Source: an uncultured Rhodocyclaceae bacterium
GTDB lineage: Bacteria > Pseudomonadota > Gammaproteobacteria > Burkholderiales > Rhodocyclaceae
NCBI GenBank assembly: GCA_907163225.1
Contig: OU015322.1
Coordinates: 3,322,501-3,386,500, forward strand
Reading direction: 5' to 3'
Length of the DNA stretch: 64,000 nucleotides
Position numbers and translations under genes: made by a program. The notes beneath the pieces are model-generated. The model was not told the origin of the DNA. It saw nothing but the letters and a program-made list of their open reading frames with translations, and did no database searches. The stretch's first letter is position 1; each line of letters starts with the position of its first letter. This document shows positions 7,945 to 16,821 of the stretch, piece by piece.

Positions 7945-8757
7945 GTGAAAAATTCGGATTCGTATGAATTTAGCGTTTTGCGTGCAATCTTGACGCTGCT
8001 GCTTGCCTCGCTGCTTTTGTCGGGTTGTGCCTCAACGGGCTATGCACCAATGCAGTCACTGAGCTACCCGCGCGATGAAGTTCAAAGGCAGCCTAATTTG
8101 CTGGTCCTGATACGCGGACTCGGTGCTGACCACACCATATTCGCCAAGGAAGGCGTCGTCGATGAAATACGCGATCTCGGGCTGCCATTTGACGTCGTTG
8201 CGCCAAATGCACATTTTGGCTACTACCAGGCAGAAACCTTTGTTCAGCGTTTGAGGGAAGATGTGATCGAGCCCGCGCGTCGTCAAGGTTACGAGCAAAT
8301 TTGGTTGGCAGGATTTTCGATGGGAGGTTTGGGTTCGCTGATCTATTTGCGTAGCCATCCGGAGGACATCGACGGCGTTCTACTGACCAGTCCTTTCTTG
8401 GGGTGGCCCGGTATCCACAGCGAAATTCGGCAGGCAGGAGGTATTTCTGAGTGGGTAGCGAATCACAGCGATCCAAAAGACTGGCAGCGGATGATCTGGA
8501 GCTGGATCAGTCAGCAGGATTTCAATTCCCAAGTGCCAATCTGGCTGGCCTACGGTGAAAACGACATTGTGACGCGCTCCGGTCCTTCCCTGCTGGGAGC
8601 AGCGCTTCCAGAGTCGAGAGTTTTCTCCGCTCCCGGCAATCACTCGGTCGCCACCCTAAAAACATTGTTTCGCCAACATCTGACCATGCTGGCAAGCCAG
8701 AGTCAGCCGACCCCCGTTGTCTTGTCGCGCGGGGAAGACGCAACTTCAACGTTTTAG
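7945..8757 (+). CDS. Alpha/beta-hydrolase lipoprotein
   Basis: 270 aa, GTG start preceded by GGAGG. Lipobox LSGC puts the acylated Cys at residue 28. The nucleophile elbow GFSMGG, an acid in YGENDIV and the histidine in GNHSVATL complete an alpha/beta-hydrolase triad; IRGLGADHTIF supplies the oxyanion loop. Likely an esterase or lipase acting in the periplasm at a membrane; substrate unknown. It is the first gene after operator site 2 and is followed 93 bp later by the DUF2189 protein. Base composition is visibly more AT-rich than the window average. Confidence 0.85.
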   Translation: MKNSDSYEFSVLRAILTLLLASLLLSGCASTGYAPMQSLSYPRDEVQRQPNLLVLIRGLGADHTIFAKEGVVDEIRDLGLPFDVVAPNAHFGYYQAETFVQRLREDVIEPARRQGYEQIWLAGFSMGGLGSLIYLRSHPEDIDGVLLTSPFLGWPGIHSEIRQAGGISEWVANHSDPKDWQRMIWSWISQQDFNSQVPIWLAYGENDIVTRSGPSLLGAALPESRVFSAPGNHSVATLKTLFRQHLTMLASQSQPTPVVLSRGEDATSTF

Positions 8758-8850
8758 ACAAGTTCGGGTCGAGTTCGGAAATACCAGCTTTAACCAGAAT
8801 TGTTTGAATTTCGATGTCTGCATCACAGTTGCACGAATAGCGGAGGTCTT

Positions 8851-9648
8851 ATGAGCGATAAACTGAATACCCTGAACCAAGCCACGCCGGAGTTGCTTCA
8901 GCAATTCGCAGTTGTTAACAAGGTTGGCTTGCTGGCGCCTTTCTCCTGGGTCAAGAAAGGGGGGCGTGATTTGTTGAAGTGCCAGTTCTCCAGCATGTTT
9001 TATGGCGTTGCTTTCGCCCTGATGGGCTGGACGATCGCATTTTTCTACGGGGCTGCGTATTGGCTAACGATCACTGCAGCGGGGGCTTTCATGCTGGCGG
9101 GTCCGTTGCTGGCGATCGGTCTGTATGCGCTTTCGCGCCAAGTGGAGCGCGGCGAAGAGCCGCATTTGCGTCCTACCTTGACTTGCTGGCGGGGCAATAT
9201 GGCCAACCTTTCGATTTTCGCGCTGGTCATCGGCGTGGTGACAATGATCTGGGCGCGCGCTTCCATGGTGGTTTTCGCGGTTCTCTACGATAGCGGATTG
9301 CCAACAGCGAACGATTTCCTGAATGAACTTCTGGCATTCGAAAATATCACGTTCGTGGTCAGCTATTTGATAGTGGGCGGGCTATTCGCCAGCTTTATCT
9401 TCGCCATCAGCGTGGTTTCCGTGCCCTTGATGTTCGATCAGGGTAAAGATGCGATCAGCGCCATGTTGATCAGTCTTTCTGTTGTCGCCAGAAACCCCAT
9501 GGCAATGCTCATCTGGGCGGCGCTACTGGTTGCCTTGATCGGAATCGGTTTTGCAACCGGCTTCCTTGCGCTGGTATATACAGCCCCCATCGCAGGGCAT
9601 GCAACGTGGCACGCCTATCGCGAGTTGATTGGTGCGAAAGAGAGCTGA
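8851..9648 (+). CDS. DUF2189-family integral membrane protein
   Basis: 265 aa; ATG at 8851 chosen because GGAGGT stands 4 bp upstream, whereas the upstream in-frame ATG has no ribosome site. Six hydrophobic segments and the typical DUF2189 features: GPLLAIGLYALSRQVERGE and a C-terminal AGHATWHAYRELI. Function unknown; located in the inner membrane. It lies downstream of the hydrolase lipoprotein in the same orientation and probably shares its promoter. Confidence 0.85.
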   Translation: MSDKLNTLNQATPELLQQFAVVNKVGLLAPFSWVKKGGRDLLKCQFSSMFYGVAFALMGWTIAFFYGAAYWLTITAAGAFMLAGPLLAIGLYALSRQVERGEEPHLRPTLTCWRGNMANLSIFALVIGVVTMIWARASMVVFAVLYDSGLPTANDFLNELLAFENITFVVSYLIVGGLFASFIFAISVVSVPLMFDQGKDAISAMLISLSVVARNPMAMLIWAALLVALIGIGFATGFLALVYTAPIAGHATWHAYRELIGAKES

Positions 9649-9803
9649 TTGAGAATAGGCGGTACTCCATCTTTTTCAATAGAAAACGCCGTATTTTGCT
9701 GTTTACCGTAGTGATTTAAGACGTTTTGTTCCAGTCTAGTGCGGATAACCGCTTTTTCAAAAATGATATTCCTATTGCATTTCAACTGCCATAGGTCGGG
9801 AAC

Positions 9804-11276
9804 GTGAGTAAATTCGACGACGACAAGTTGCCAAGTAAGCCGCTAACCCTTGTTTTTGGTGCCAGCGGCTACATTGGTACACACCTCGTGCCACGTTTGC
9901 TGGTCGAAGGTCGATCATTGCGTGCCGTGTCCAGGCGCCGTGCAACCTTAGAATCCCGTGGCTGGGAAGGCGTTGAATTTATTGAGGCAGATGCCCTCAA
10001 GCCGGAGACCTTGGGCAAGGCTTTGGCGGGCGTTAGCGTTGCTTATTATTTGGTTCACTCCATGGCCAGCGGTCGACATTTCGGCCAATTGGATCTTGAG
10101 GCGGCCAGCAATTTTGCCGCAGCAGCAGCCACAGCGGGCGTCCAGCGCATAGTTTATCTCGGCGGGATTATTCCGGAGGGCGCTCGTTCCGAACATTTGC
10201 TCTCGCGTCGGGACACCGGTGAGCGATTGCGTGCCGGCCCCGTGCCTGTAATCGAAATTCGCGCTGCCGTCATTGTCGGAACAGGCTCCGCGGCTTACGA
10301 AGTGATTCGTGACCTGGTGTACCACCTGCCGATCATGGTTACCCCGAAATGGGTGCAGTCGCGTTCGGCGCCAATTGCTTTGGAAAATTTGCTGACCTAT
10401 CTTGTGCGTGTTGCCGAATTGCCTGAAGCCGAGGGCAAGATACTGGATGCGGGCGGCACGGATTTTCTCAGCTACGAAGAGATGATGCGGCAATTTGCCG
10501 ATTCCGCTGGTCGGCGTCCGTTCATTCTTCGGGTGCCGGTGCTAACCCCCAGTTTGTCATCACGCTGGCTAGGGTTGGTGACAAGTGTCCCGACAAATAT
10601 AGCTCGGGCGCTGATTCAGGGGCTCGAATACGACATTCCGGCGAAGGGAGATACCCTGGCACGCTTGGTACCACAGCGCTTGCTTAGTTTTCGTGAATCC
10701 GTTGACGCTGCACTCAGCGCCGAGCGCCGTGAGGCAGGTTTAGGTGGGCCTTGGGTGGAGGGCGATCTTGCCGTTCGCAACCTCAAACCCGATTATTCCT
10801 TTTATGCCAAGAAAGCGGCTGGCAAGGCTGTAGCCAATGCATCAACGTCCAGTGTATGGCGACAACTTTGCTCGATGGGTGGCGAGCGAGGGTACTTCTA
10901 CCTCGATATCCTGTGGCAAATCCGTGGCTCGCTAGACTGGCTGATCGCTGGGCCTGGGTTATGTCGCAGGCGCCCCAATCCGACCGAATTACATCTTGGC
11001 GACAAGCTTGATTTCTGGACGGTAACAGCGATTGAGCCCGAGCGCCGCCTGACGCTGAGCTTTGACATGAAAACGCCCGGGGCTGGCTTACTGGAGTTTG
11101 AACTCAAGGAAATTGACGGGAAAACCGAGTTGACCGCAACAGCCTACTGGCATCCGGCGGGGGTTTGGGGTCTGCTCTACTGGTACTCGCTGGTGCCGCT
11201 GCACGTTATTTTGTTTGAAGGGATGACGAAGGCGATTGCTATGCAGGCAGAGAAAAATCCGGTAGCTGAAAAATAG
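9804..11276 (+). CDS. NAD(P)-binding protein with DUF2867 C-terminal domain
   Basis: 490 aa, GTG start. Residues 15-260 form an atypical SDR/epimerase fold with the nucleotide motif GASGYIGTHL; VAYYLVHSM and RIVYLGGIIPEG are characteristic of this subgroup. From about residue 340 a DUF2867 (SRPBCC-like lipid-binding) domain follows: WRQLCSMGGERGYFYLDILW, then LDFWTVTAIEPERRLTLSF. The combination suggests reduction or transport of a hydrophobic molecule, but no substrate is known. Downstream of DUF2189 after a 155-bp gap in which I see no further operator. Confidence 0.85.
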   Translation: MSKFDDDKLPSKPLTLVFGASGYIGTHLVPRLLVEGRSLRAVSRRRATLESRGWEGVEFIEADALKPETLGKALAGVSVAYYLVHSMASGRHFGQLDLEAASNFAAAAATAGVQRIVYLGGIIPEGARSEHLLSRRDTGERLRAGPVPVIEIRAAVIVGTGSAAYEVIRDLVYHLPIMVTPKWVQSRSAPIALENLLTYLVRVAELPEAEGKILDAGGTDFLSYEEMMRQFADSAGRRPFILRVPVLTPSLSSRWLGLVTSVPTNIARALIQGLEYDIPAKGDTLARLVPQRLLSFRESVDAALSAERREAGLGGPWVEGDLAVRNLKPDYSFYAKKAAGKAVANASTSSVWRQLCSMGGERGYFYLDILWQIRGSLDWLIAGPGLCRRRPNPTELHLGDKLDFWTVTAIEPERRLTLSFDMKTPGAGLLEFELKEIDGKTELTATAYWHPAGVWGLLYWYSLVPLHVILFEGMTKAIAMQAEKNPVAEK

Positions 11277-11278
11277 GC

Positions 11279-11306
11279 AAAAAAAGCCGGGCAGCGCGTG
11301 CCCGGC
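11279..11306 (-). terminator. Rho-independent terminator of the SOUL/fasciclin transcript
   Basis: 8-bp stem GCCGGGCA / TGCCCGGC with a 5-nt loop; read on the minus strand it is followed by seven T. It ends the leftward transcript and also lies just beyond the stop of the DUF2867 gene. Confidence 0.8.
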
Positions 11307-11340
11307 AAAAGGAGGAGTCAAGGGGGTAAATCAAGTCTTC

Positions 11341-11634
11341 CTAAAAGCGCTTAGCTTGACCCAGCGATTCCGCGCTGAATTTTGCCAACTGCTGAGAGAA
11401 CTCGGTGGGGGCTTCACCCGAACGAACAATCACGTTATCTATCGCGTGCACAACGCCATTTTCACCCTCAAGGTCGGTCGCCACTACCTTCATCCAATTC
11501 ACATGAATATTTCTAAGCGTGGTGACCGGCATAGTCCGTCTCCAAATTGTTTTCATCGTTCCGGTGCTTATTTCTGCTGAGCGATGTTTTCCGAGTACCA
11601 CGTGCTGAGCGATGCGGCGCATTGTCGGTTCCAA
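11341..11634 (-). pseudogene. Truncated fasciclin (FAS1) domain protein
   Basis: The translated frame contains HVVLGKHRSAEI and, near its end, KVVATDLEGENGVVHAIDNVI, matching the second half of a bacterial FAS1 domain (usually about 130 aa plus a signal peptide). The N-terminal half with the TVFAPTD-type motif and any signal peptide are absent, because the preceding SOUL gene ends only 36 bp away. I read it as a decayed fasciclin gene that kept its place in the SOUL operon. Less likely alternative: a short functional FAS1 half-domain. Confidence 0.65.
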
Positions 11635-11670
11635 GCCTGGCTGCTTAGGCGCACATTCTTGATGGCTAAG

Positions 11671-12327
11671 CTACTTTGCTCTGATCTCCTGCAATATTTC
11701 GTTGCGGCGCAAAAACGGTAGCGTCCACGGCGGGTTGTAGCGGGCGAGTTGGGGGTTGCCGATGGTTTCGATTTTTTGAGTCGAAAGCCAGTTGAGCAAC
11801 TCGTTGGTCTTTTCCTGAACCGTGCTTTCGGTGTTGATGCCGGAGTAGGTCAGCGTGGCGAACATCCTGGCCGGAATCTCGCGTAGCTTGACCTGCGGGT
11901 TGAGTGGTTTGGGCAGGGTGGCGAGGGTGTATTGGCTGGGCATCACGAAGTGGATGCGCCAGCGCTGGGCACCGGCCATTTTGCTGTCCTCGGCGTTTTG
12001 CGGTTCGATGCTGACCGGGGCGGTCATGGCAATTTTTTCCGAGCTGCCCTGAGGTTCGGCAACCACGGGGGCTGTCATCGCGATCCGTTCATTGTTGCCA
12101 AAGATATAGCCGGCAATGAGCTGGAAACCACGGTTGGAGGCCGTGTCCATGTCGCCGTCGACGTGTGTTTCAGCAACGATCACAGGTACATAGCGGCGGA
12201 TTTCGATGTTGTCTTCCTTGCGCAGCGATTCAAATTTCGGTTCTTCAGTAGCCATCAGGTTTCCCGTCGAGAGTGGCCCCATCAGCAGGCCAAAAAACAG
12301 CGTGGAGAGTGTGCGGTGAAATTTCAT
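11671..12327 (-). CDS. SOUL-family haem-binding protein
   Basis: 218 aa with an N-terminal signal peptide. SOUL/HBP hallmarks are visible: EIRRYVPVIVAET, then RGFQLIAGYIFGNNERIAMTAPV and a typical RYNPPWTLPFLRRNE C-terminus. The motif IAMTAPV occurs twice (NERIAMTAPVVAEP and SEKIAMTAPVSIEP), as is common in bacterial members. Probably an exported haem or tetrapyrrole binder. It overlaps the M1 peptidase gene by 4 bp, and a fasciclin remnant follows it. Confidence 0.9.
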   Translation of the reverse strand: MKFHRTLSTLFFGLLMGPLSTGNLMATEEPKFESLRKEDNIEIRRYVPVIVAETHVDGDMDTASNRGFQLIAGYIFGNNERIAMTAPVVAEPQGSSEKIAMTAPVSIEPQNAEDSKMAGAQRWRIHFVMPSQYTLATLPKPLNPQVKLREIPARMFATLTYSGINTESTVQEKTNELLNWLSTQKIETIGNPQLARYNPPWTLPFLRRNEILQEIRAK

Positions 12328-14456
12328 TTGTTGTCCTTGCGTGGGGAGCTGGAGACGATAATTTCCGGCACACTGGCCGGCCAGATGCCTTTGTTGATGG
12401 CGCGTCCTTGTTCAAAAATCAGCCAGCTCTGCCCGCCGTAGTGGGGCAGGCCGCGTTGCAGGGCATTGAGTGCCGCCGCATCCTGGCCTGAGATGACGGC
12501 AAGCTGAAATGTCTTCCCGGACACTGTCCACACTTGCGCCGAACCTTGTCCAGCCAGGCTGGCCGGGCGGGGTGGCAATCCGGCGCTGGCCAGTGCTTGA
12601 TCAATGTCGGCATGGGTGCCGGCAAGCAACACGGGGTTCTTGCTGCTCAGGGCCGTACTCAGTTGCCCCGGCTTGGGTTTTGTCTCAAAAAAACGCGCAG
12701 AAAGCTGGTTGACCGCAACATTTGCTTCGAGAGGGCGAGCAACATTGACCAGTTGCGGCGCGCTGGCCGCCATCCATTGCCGCAGGATGGGCGGTAGCTG
12801 GCTGGCTTCAAGGCGGCGCCAGACGCGCATTTCGGGGTCAAGGCGGAGGGTTTGTGGTGCAAAGTCGAGATTGATCGAGGCGCTATTGCGCTCTGCACCC
12901 AAATCTACCCAGTGCGTTTCGCGCCGGCCGGCTGCGCCGATTTCAAGCGGCAGACGCAAGGGCAGGCGGGCATCCTGTTTGTTGAAGCTGACATTCAGTT
13001 GGTGTTGCGTGCCAGTTCGACTGCTTTCGGCGCGGGCAATGGCCACAACGGGCAGGGCTTGCTGGTCGAGCCAGGGGGCGAAAAAGGCGCCAAGTTTTTC
13101 CCCCGAGGCCCGCTCGAAAGCGGCCTGCAAGTCGTCCCAGCCGGCAATTTTGAATTGCTGTGCAGCCCAGAAATTGCGGATGCCCTGATCAAACACTTTT
13201 TTCCCCAGGCGGTCGCGCAGCATGACGAATACCATCGCCGCTTTACCGTAGCCGACCGTGGCACCGGCGGCATTGGCGCGTGAGCGGAAGCTACGCAGCG
13301 TGCCGGGGTTTTCGCCGGCAAATACGGCAGCGTCGCGCAGCCAGGCCAGGCGCATTTCGCTGGCGGCGTTGGCTGATTCGTCTTCCTTGTAGGCGTAGTC
13401 GGCCATGAAGGTGGTCAGGCCTTCCGACCAGTTGCCGCGTTCGTAATCGACATAGACGCCGTTGCCCCACCAGTTGTGCAAAATTTCATGGCCGAGCGAG
13501 GTTTTGCGAATGAAGGGCAGGCGCAAAACCTCGGCGCCAAGATAGGTCAGCGTCGGCATGCCGAAGCCGGTGGGCAGCGGGCTGGCGACGATTGAAAATT
13601 CGCTGTACGGATAGGCGCCGATGTCCTTGCTGTAACGTTCGATGTAGGCCTGGGTGTCGTCGAGATAGGCCTGCGCCAGGCCGGGCGTGGCATCGAGATC
13701 AGCCGGGAAAAAGGTGCGCAGGACGAGGGACGACTGCGGAGACGACTGCGGAGACGACTGCGGAGACGACTGCGGAGACGACTGCGGAGACGACTGCGCG
13801 TTGCGCGACACGGTTTTTTCGCGGACGACCCAAGGCCCGGCCATGAGGTCAATGCCGTCGCTCGGCTGGGTAAATTCAAAGCTCGCCCGGTAAGTTTCTC
13901 CGGCGCTGGTTGGCAAGGTTTCGGCGATGCGTTTTCCGGCCACTAAAGCGCGTTGACCGTAGGGAACGGCGAGTTTGACGCGATAGGAGAACAAGTCAGC
14001 CGGGCGCGGATACCAGCCGCTGCCGGAAGACAGAAAACTGCCTTCCGGCGCGGCCATCGGTGGCATGCCGCCGAGTACGCTGCGGTGGTCGCGGTTGCGC
14101 TCCAGCGGTGGCAACTGGCCTTCGTAGCGGATGCTTAGTTTTTGCCCGGCCTGGGTGAGCCGGATGTTCCATTGCCGATAGCCGGCCGGGCCGCTGCTCG
14201 GCTCAGCCACCGGGGTTTCCGCGCCGGCCTTGACGCCGGTAACGCGCAGCGACTCATGCAGCAGGAAACGGAAATTCCGCGTTGGGGCCTGCAACTCGGC
14301 TTCGGCCTTGAACTGCCGGGATTGCGGATCAAGCGCAACGTCGAGAATGAGTTCGGGGGCGGCTGCGTTGACGGCGCTGGCAGCAACCAGCAGCAAGCCA
14401 AAAAGCGTCACGGCATGCTGACGAAAGCGGACGAAACGGAAGCAGGCAAAACTCAT
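12324..14456 (-). CDS. M1-family zinc metallopeptidase-like protein with SSPQ tandem repeat
   Basis: 710 aa, exported (hydrophobic N-terminus ending NAAA). The gluzincin zinc site HEILHNWW (His323, Glu324, His327) and the downstream Glu in NWSEGLTTF are intact. The aminopeptidase GxMEN motif is not obvious; the equivalent place reads FGMPTLTYLG, so classical aminopeptidase activity is uncertain. Residues about 219-243 are five SSPQ repeats encoded by a 12-bp tandem repeat. The start overlaps the preceding gene by ATGA, and its end overlaps the SOUL gene, giving a tightly coupled ChaN-M1-SOUL operon. Confidence 0.85.
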   Translation of the reverse strand: MSFACFRFVRFRQHAVTLFGLLLVAASAVNAAAPELILDVALDPQSRQFKAEAELQAPTRNFRFLLHESLRVTGVKAGAETPVAEPSSGPAGYRQWNIRLTQAGQKLSIRYEGQLPPLERNRDHRSVLGGMPPMAAPEGSFLSSGSGWYPRPADLFSYRVKLAVPYGQRALVAGKRIAETLPTSAGETYRASFEFTQPSDGIDLMAGPWVVREKTVSRNAQSSPQSSPQSSPQSSPQSSPQSSLVLRTFFPADLDATPGLAQAYLDDTQAYIERYSKDIGAYPYSEFSIVASPLPTGFGMPTLTYLGAEVLRLPFIRKTSLGHEILHNWWGNGVYVDYERGNWSEGLTTFMADYAYKEDESANAASEMRLAWLRDAAVFAGENPGTLRSFRSRANAAGATVGYGKAAMVFVMLRDRLGKKVFDQGIRNFWAAQQFKIAGWDDLQAAFERASGEKLGAFFAPWLDQQALPVVAIARAESSRTGTQHQLNVSFNKQDARLPLRLPLEIGAAGRRETHWVDLGAERNSASINLDFAPQTLRLDPEMRVWRRLEASQLPPILRQWMAASAPQLVNVARPLEANVAVNQLSARFFETKPKPGQLSTALSSKNPVLLAGTHADIDQALASAGLPPRPASLAGQGSAQVWTVSGKTFQLAVISGQDAAALNALQRGLPHYGGQSWLIFEQGRAINKGIWPASVPEIIVSSSPRKDNK
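13729..13800 (-). repeat. 12-bp tandem repeat inside the M1 peptidase gene
   Basis: Five perfect copies of GACGACTGCGGA (plus-strand reading) at 13729-13788 followed by a sixth copy with 10 of 12 bases. It encodes repeated SSPQ in frame; copy-number change would keep the frame. Confidence 0.97.
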
Positions 14457-15682
14457 GGCAGCGGCGGGAACTGGACGACGAGATCGAGCTGGCTGTCACC
14501 CCGCGCAATGCGCAGCGGAAGCCAGGTGCCGGGCGGCTGGCGGCGGATTATCGCCACTGCATCGCCGCTGCCGCTGGCCGGGCGTCCGGCAATTTCAACA
14601 ATCCGGTCGCCGGCGCGCAGCCCGGTTTTTTCGGCCAGACTGCCGGCCGCTACGGTGCTGATTTTCAGGCCCTGCTTTGCATCCTCCAGCACCACGCCGA
14701 GGCGCGGTGGCTCGCTCGGCGGCAAGGGTTTGGCGGGCAGGGTGAATACGGCTGTGGCAAGACCCCGTTCAAGATGCAGACATTCTCCTTCCAGCGCCAC
14801 TGGCAGCAGGCTGGCCACTTTGGGCGCGCCCAGAGCGCCGAGCTGGTGCGGCACGCCATGACCATAACGAATATGACCACTGCCCATGATGCCGACGACC
14901 AGCGCCGGATTTTTACTACCGGCCGGGGAGATTTCCAGACTCAGTGCCTCCGCCATGGCGCGATCCCAGGTCAACTGGCTGTCCACGAAGCCCTTGAAGC
15001 CAGCGTCGACCGGCGCTCCTTTCTTGCCTGCGTGCGACCCCGAAGCTTTTTCGTGCATCTGGTAAATGTCGCGCAAAAACTCAAGGTAGGCGGGCAGTGC
15101 CGGTGCGGGGCGGCCAATGCCTTCACGCGTTTCTTCCGGAACGCCTTCCCAGCCTTTTTCGGCCACCAGTCGTGTCAAATTCTTGTCGACATTGAGTGCC
15201 CGCATGGGAATCTTGTTGATCCGGGCAAATTCAAACAAAGGCATGTAAATCTGCGGCGGGAAAGTCCAAACCTTGTCCCATTCGGCTTGCTTCAGAAACT
15301 CCTGGGCGGTCAGCGAACCCGCCACCCACTTGTCGAGCACTGGCTGAACACGGCGCGGGAACATCTCGAAGCCGATCACCATGTTCGGGCGCTGTGCGTG
15401 CAGGGCGGAGAGCATCTGCAACTGCCAGCGGTGATGGTCTTCAAGGTCGTGTTGTTCGCCAAGCAGCACAACGTCCTGCTTGGCCGCATTGGCAACGATT
15501 TCCTGAATGGTGCTCGGCCGTGGAGGCGTCGTGCCAAGCGACAGCCAGTTGCCACCCGCTTTGCAATAGGCCGGCGCAGGTGGCTCTGCCGGGGGCTTGC
15601 GGGACGCCAAAGCAGCGACTGCAACGCCCGCACTGACCAATAGACAACTGATGTAAAAGGTTTTCAAGGTCATTTTCAGCAT
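14453..15682 (-). CDS. ChaN-family lipoprotein-like protein with PDZ domain
   Basis: About 409 aa from the ATG at 15682, chosen because AGGAG stands 8 bp upstream. After an N-terminal hydrophobic segment, the ChaN/DUF399 domain shows VVLLGEQHDLEDHH and MVIGFEMFPRRVQPVLD, then GIMGSGHIRYGHGVPHQL. ChaN proteins bind haem iron at the outer membrane. The last 90 residues are a PDZ domain (PRLGVVLED, AEKTGLRAGDRIVEIAGRP). It is the first gene of the ChaN-M1-SOUL operon, so haem handling may be the common theme (inference). Confidence 0.88.
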   Translation of the reverse strand: MLKMTLKTFYISCLLVSAGVAVAALASRKPPAEPPAPAYCKAGGNWLSLGTTPPRPSTIQEIVANAAKQDVVLLGEQHDLEDHHRWQLQMLSALHAQRPNMVIGFEMFPRRVQPVLDKWVAGSLTAQEFLKQAEWDKVWTFPPQIYMPLFEFARINKIPMRALNVDKNLTRLVAEKGWEGVPEETREGIGRPAPALPAYLEFLRDIYQMHEKASGSHAGKKGAPVDAGFKGFVDSQLTWDRAMAEALSLEISPAGSKNPALVVGIMGSGHIRYGHGVPHQLGALGAPKVASLLPVALEGECLHLERGLATAVFTLPAKPLPPSEPPRLGVVLEDAKQGLKISTVAAGSLAEKTGLRAGDRIVEIAGRPASGSGDAVAIIRRQPPGTWLPLRIARGDSQLDLVVQFPPLP

Positions 15683-15744
15683 GTGCTGCGCTCCTGATGG
15701 TGCCATTTCGACCCGTGGATACAGAAATGTTTCCCTGTCGTCAT

Positions 15745-16821
15745 TCAGCCGACCTTGATTTTTTCGCCATAGCCGGCCAGCTCAAGATAGCCCTCACCGA
15801 GTGGCTTGGCGTTTTCGCTGACACCGATGGCGCCCTCCCAATACACCGTGCCCACCGAGCGGCGACTGTCCAGTTCCTGATCATCGAACAGCGGGTTCAG
15901 CTCGAATTCACGATCACCGATTTTCAGCCGCCAGGCGACGGGGTAATCGATCCCCGTGCGCGGCGAGCGCCAGCGGCGCAGCGGCGAAAAATCGACCGCA
16001 TCGGGTTTGTAAATTTGGTCGATTTTTCCGGTTGACCGTAGCGAAGCTGCTGCCCACTGTTTGTTGCCGCTGGTGTCGCGCAAACGGAAGGCCATCAGGG
16101 CGCTGCCGTCACGCAGGTTGATGCCAACCCAGTCCCAGCCTTGCGCGCCCTCGGGCAGCAATTCGCTCGACCATTCGTGATCGAGCCAGGCCTGCCCCGT
16201 AACCGCTTCGGCGCGTCCATCGAGTGAAACCGATCCGCTCACCGCCAGTTGCGGCCGGCTGTAGTAATAGCTCGCATGACGCGGGTCGGATGCCTTGGTG
16301 CTGAAACCGTCCAGACCGTTGAGCAGGGGCGGCGCTGTCGTCTGCATGGCGAGATCGTAGGCGAAGTCTTCACCGCGCACGCTGGTCTGATAGCGATCAC
16401 CCTGCTGGGCGAGGCGCCAGTCACCGATCCAGACTTCACTGCGCCCCAGGGTAAAACCGGCATGGCCGAAGCTGACGCGGGCAGCGCGCTCGCCATGTCG
16501 CAAGCGGCCCAGTTGCGGGTCGGCGATGGCGGCGTGGGCGAGCATGAGCTGGCTCGGCGCGAAGCGGCTGGCGCTGTTTTCGCCGATCCCGGTTCGCACA
16601 CGAAAGAAGGTGATCTGAAACCCCAGCGGCCTGCCATCCTGGCGCTTCAGCCAGCCGGTGGCGTACCACCATTCCGTCCTGAAATTAGGGTGGGCGCCAA
16701 AGTCATCCGGGAAGACCAGTCGCCGCCCGGCCAGCACCGGGGCGAAGTCGACCGCCGCCGCAGAGCCGGGTAGCAAGCCGTACCCTGCCGCCAGCGCCAT
16801 CAGAAATTGTCGGCGCTGCAT
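15745..16821 (-). CDS. CrtC/AttH-like lipocalin-fold protein
   Basis: 358 aa from the ATG at 16821, which overlaps the stop of the permease gene by one base. The N-terminus MQRRQFLMALAAGYGLLPGS resembles an export signal with twin Arg. Family motifs include RTEWWYATGWL, GFQITFFRVRTG, SQLMLAHAAIADP and GQAWLDHEWSSELL, as in hydroxyneurosporene synthase (CrtC)/AttH proteins. Such genes accompany an ABC transporter of this type in many proteobacteria; a lipid-processing role is suspected, and carotenoid hydration is unlikely because no carotenoid genes are visible. Residues about 260-271 are encoded by the dispersed repeat. Confidence 0.88.
   Translation of the reverse strand: MQRRQFLMALAAGYGLLPGSAAAVDFAPVLAGRRLVFPDDFGAHPNFRTEWWYATGWLKRQDGRPLGFQITFFRVRTGIGENSASRFAPSQLMLAHAAIADPQLGRLRHGERAARVSFGHAGFTLGRSEVWIGDWRLAQQGDRYQTSVRGEDFAYDLAMQTTAPPLLNGLDGFSTKASDPRHASYYYSRPQLAVSGSVSLDGRAEAVTGQAWLDHEWSSELLPEGAQGWDWVGINLRDGSALMAFRLRDTSGNKQWAAASLRSTGKIDQIYKPDAVDFSPLRRWRSPRTGIDYPVAWRLKIGDREFELNPLFDDQELDSRRSVGTVYWEGAIGVSENAKPLGEGYLELAGYGEKIKVG
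16011..16043 (+). repeat. Dispersed TTGACCGT repeat inside the CrtC-like gene
   Basis: AAATTTGGTCG, T-run, CCGGTTGACCGTAGCG: a good copy lying antisense within the coding sequence and translated in frame as RSTGKIDQIYK. Confidence 0.88.

Noticed and set aside
12705-12722. CTGGTTGACCGCAAC in the M1 peptidase gene
   Set aside because: No T-run or GGCC upstream; ordinary coding sequence.
13949-13977. GTTGACCGTAGGG 13-base match to the repeat inside the M1 peptidase gene
   Set aside because: The 5' half (T-run and CCGG directly before GTTGACC) is absent; it lies in an ordinary coding context, so I did not count it as a copy, although a decayed fragment is possible.
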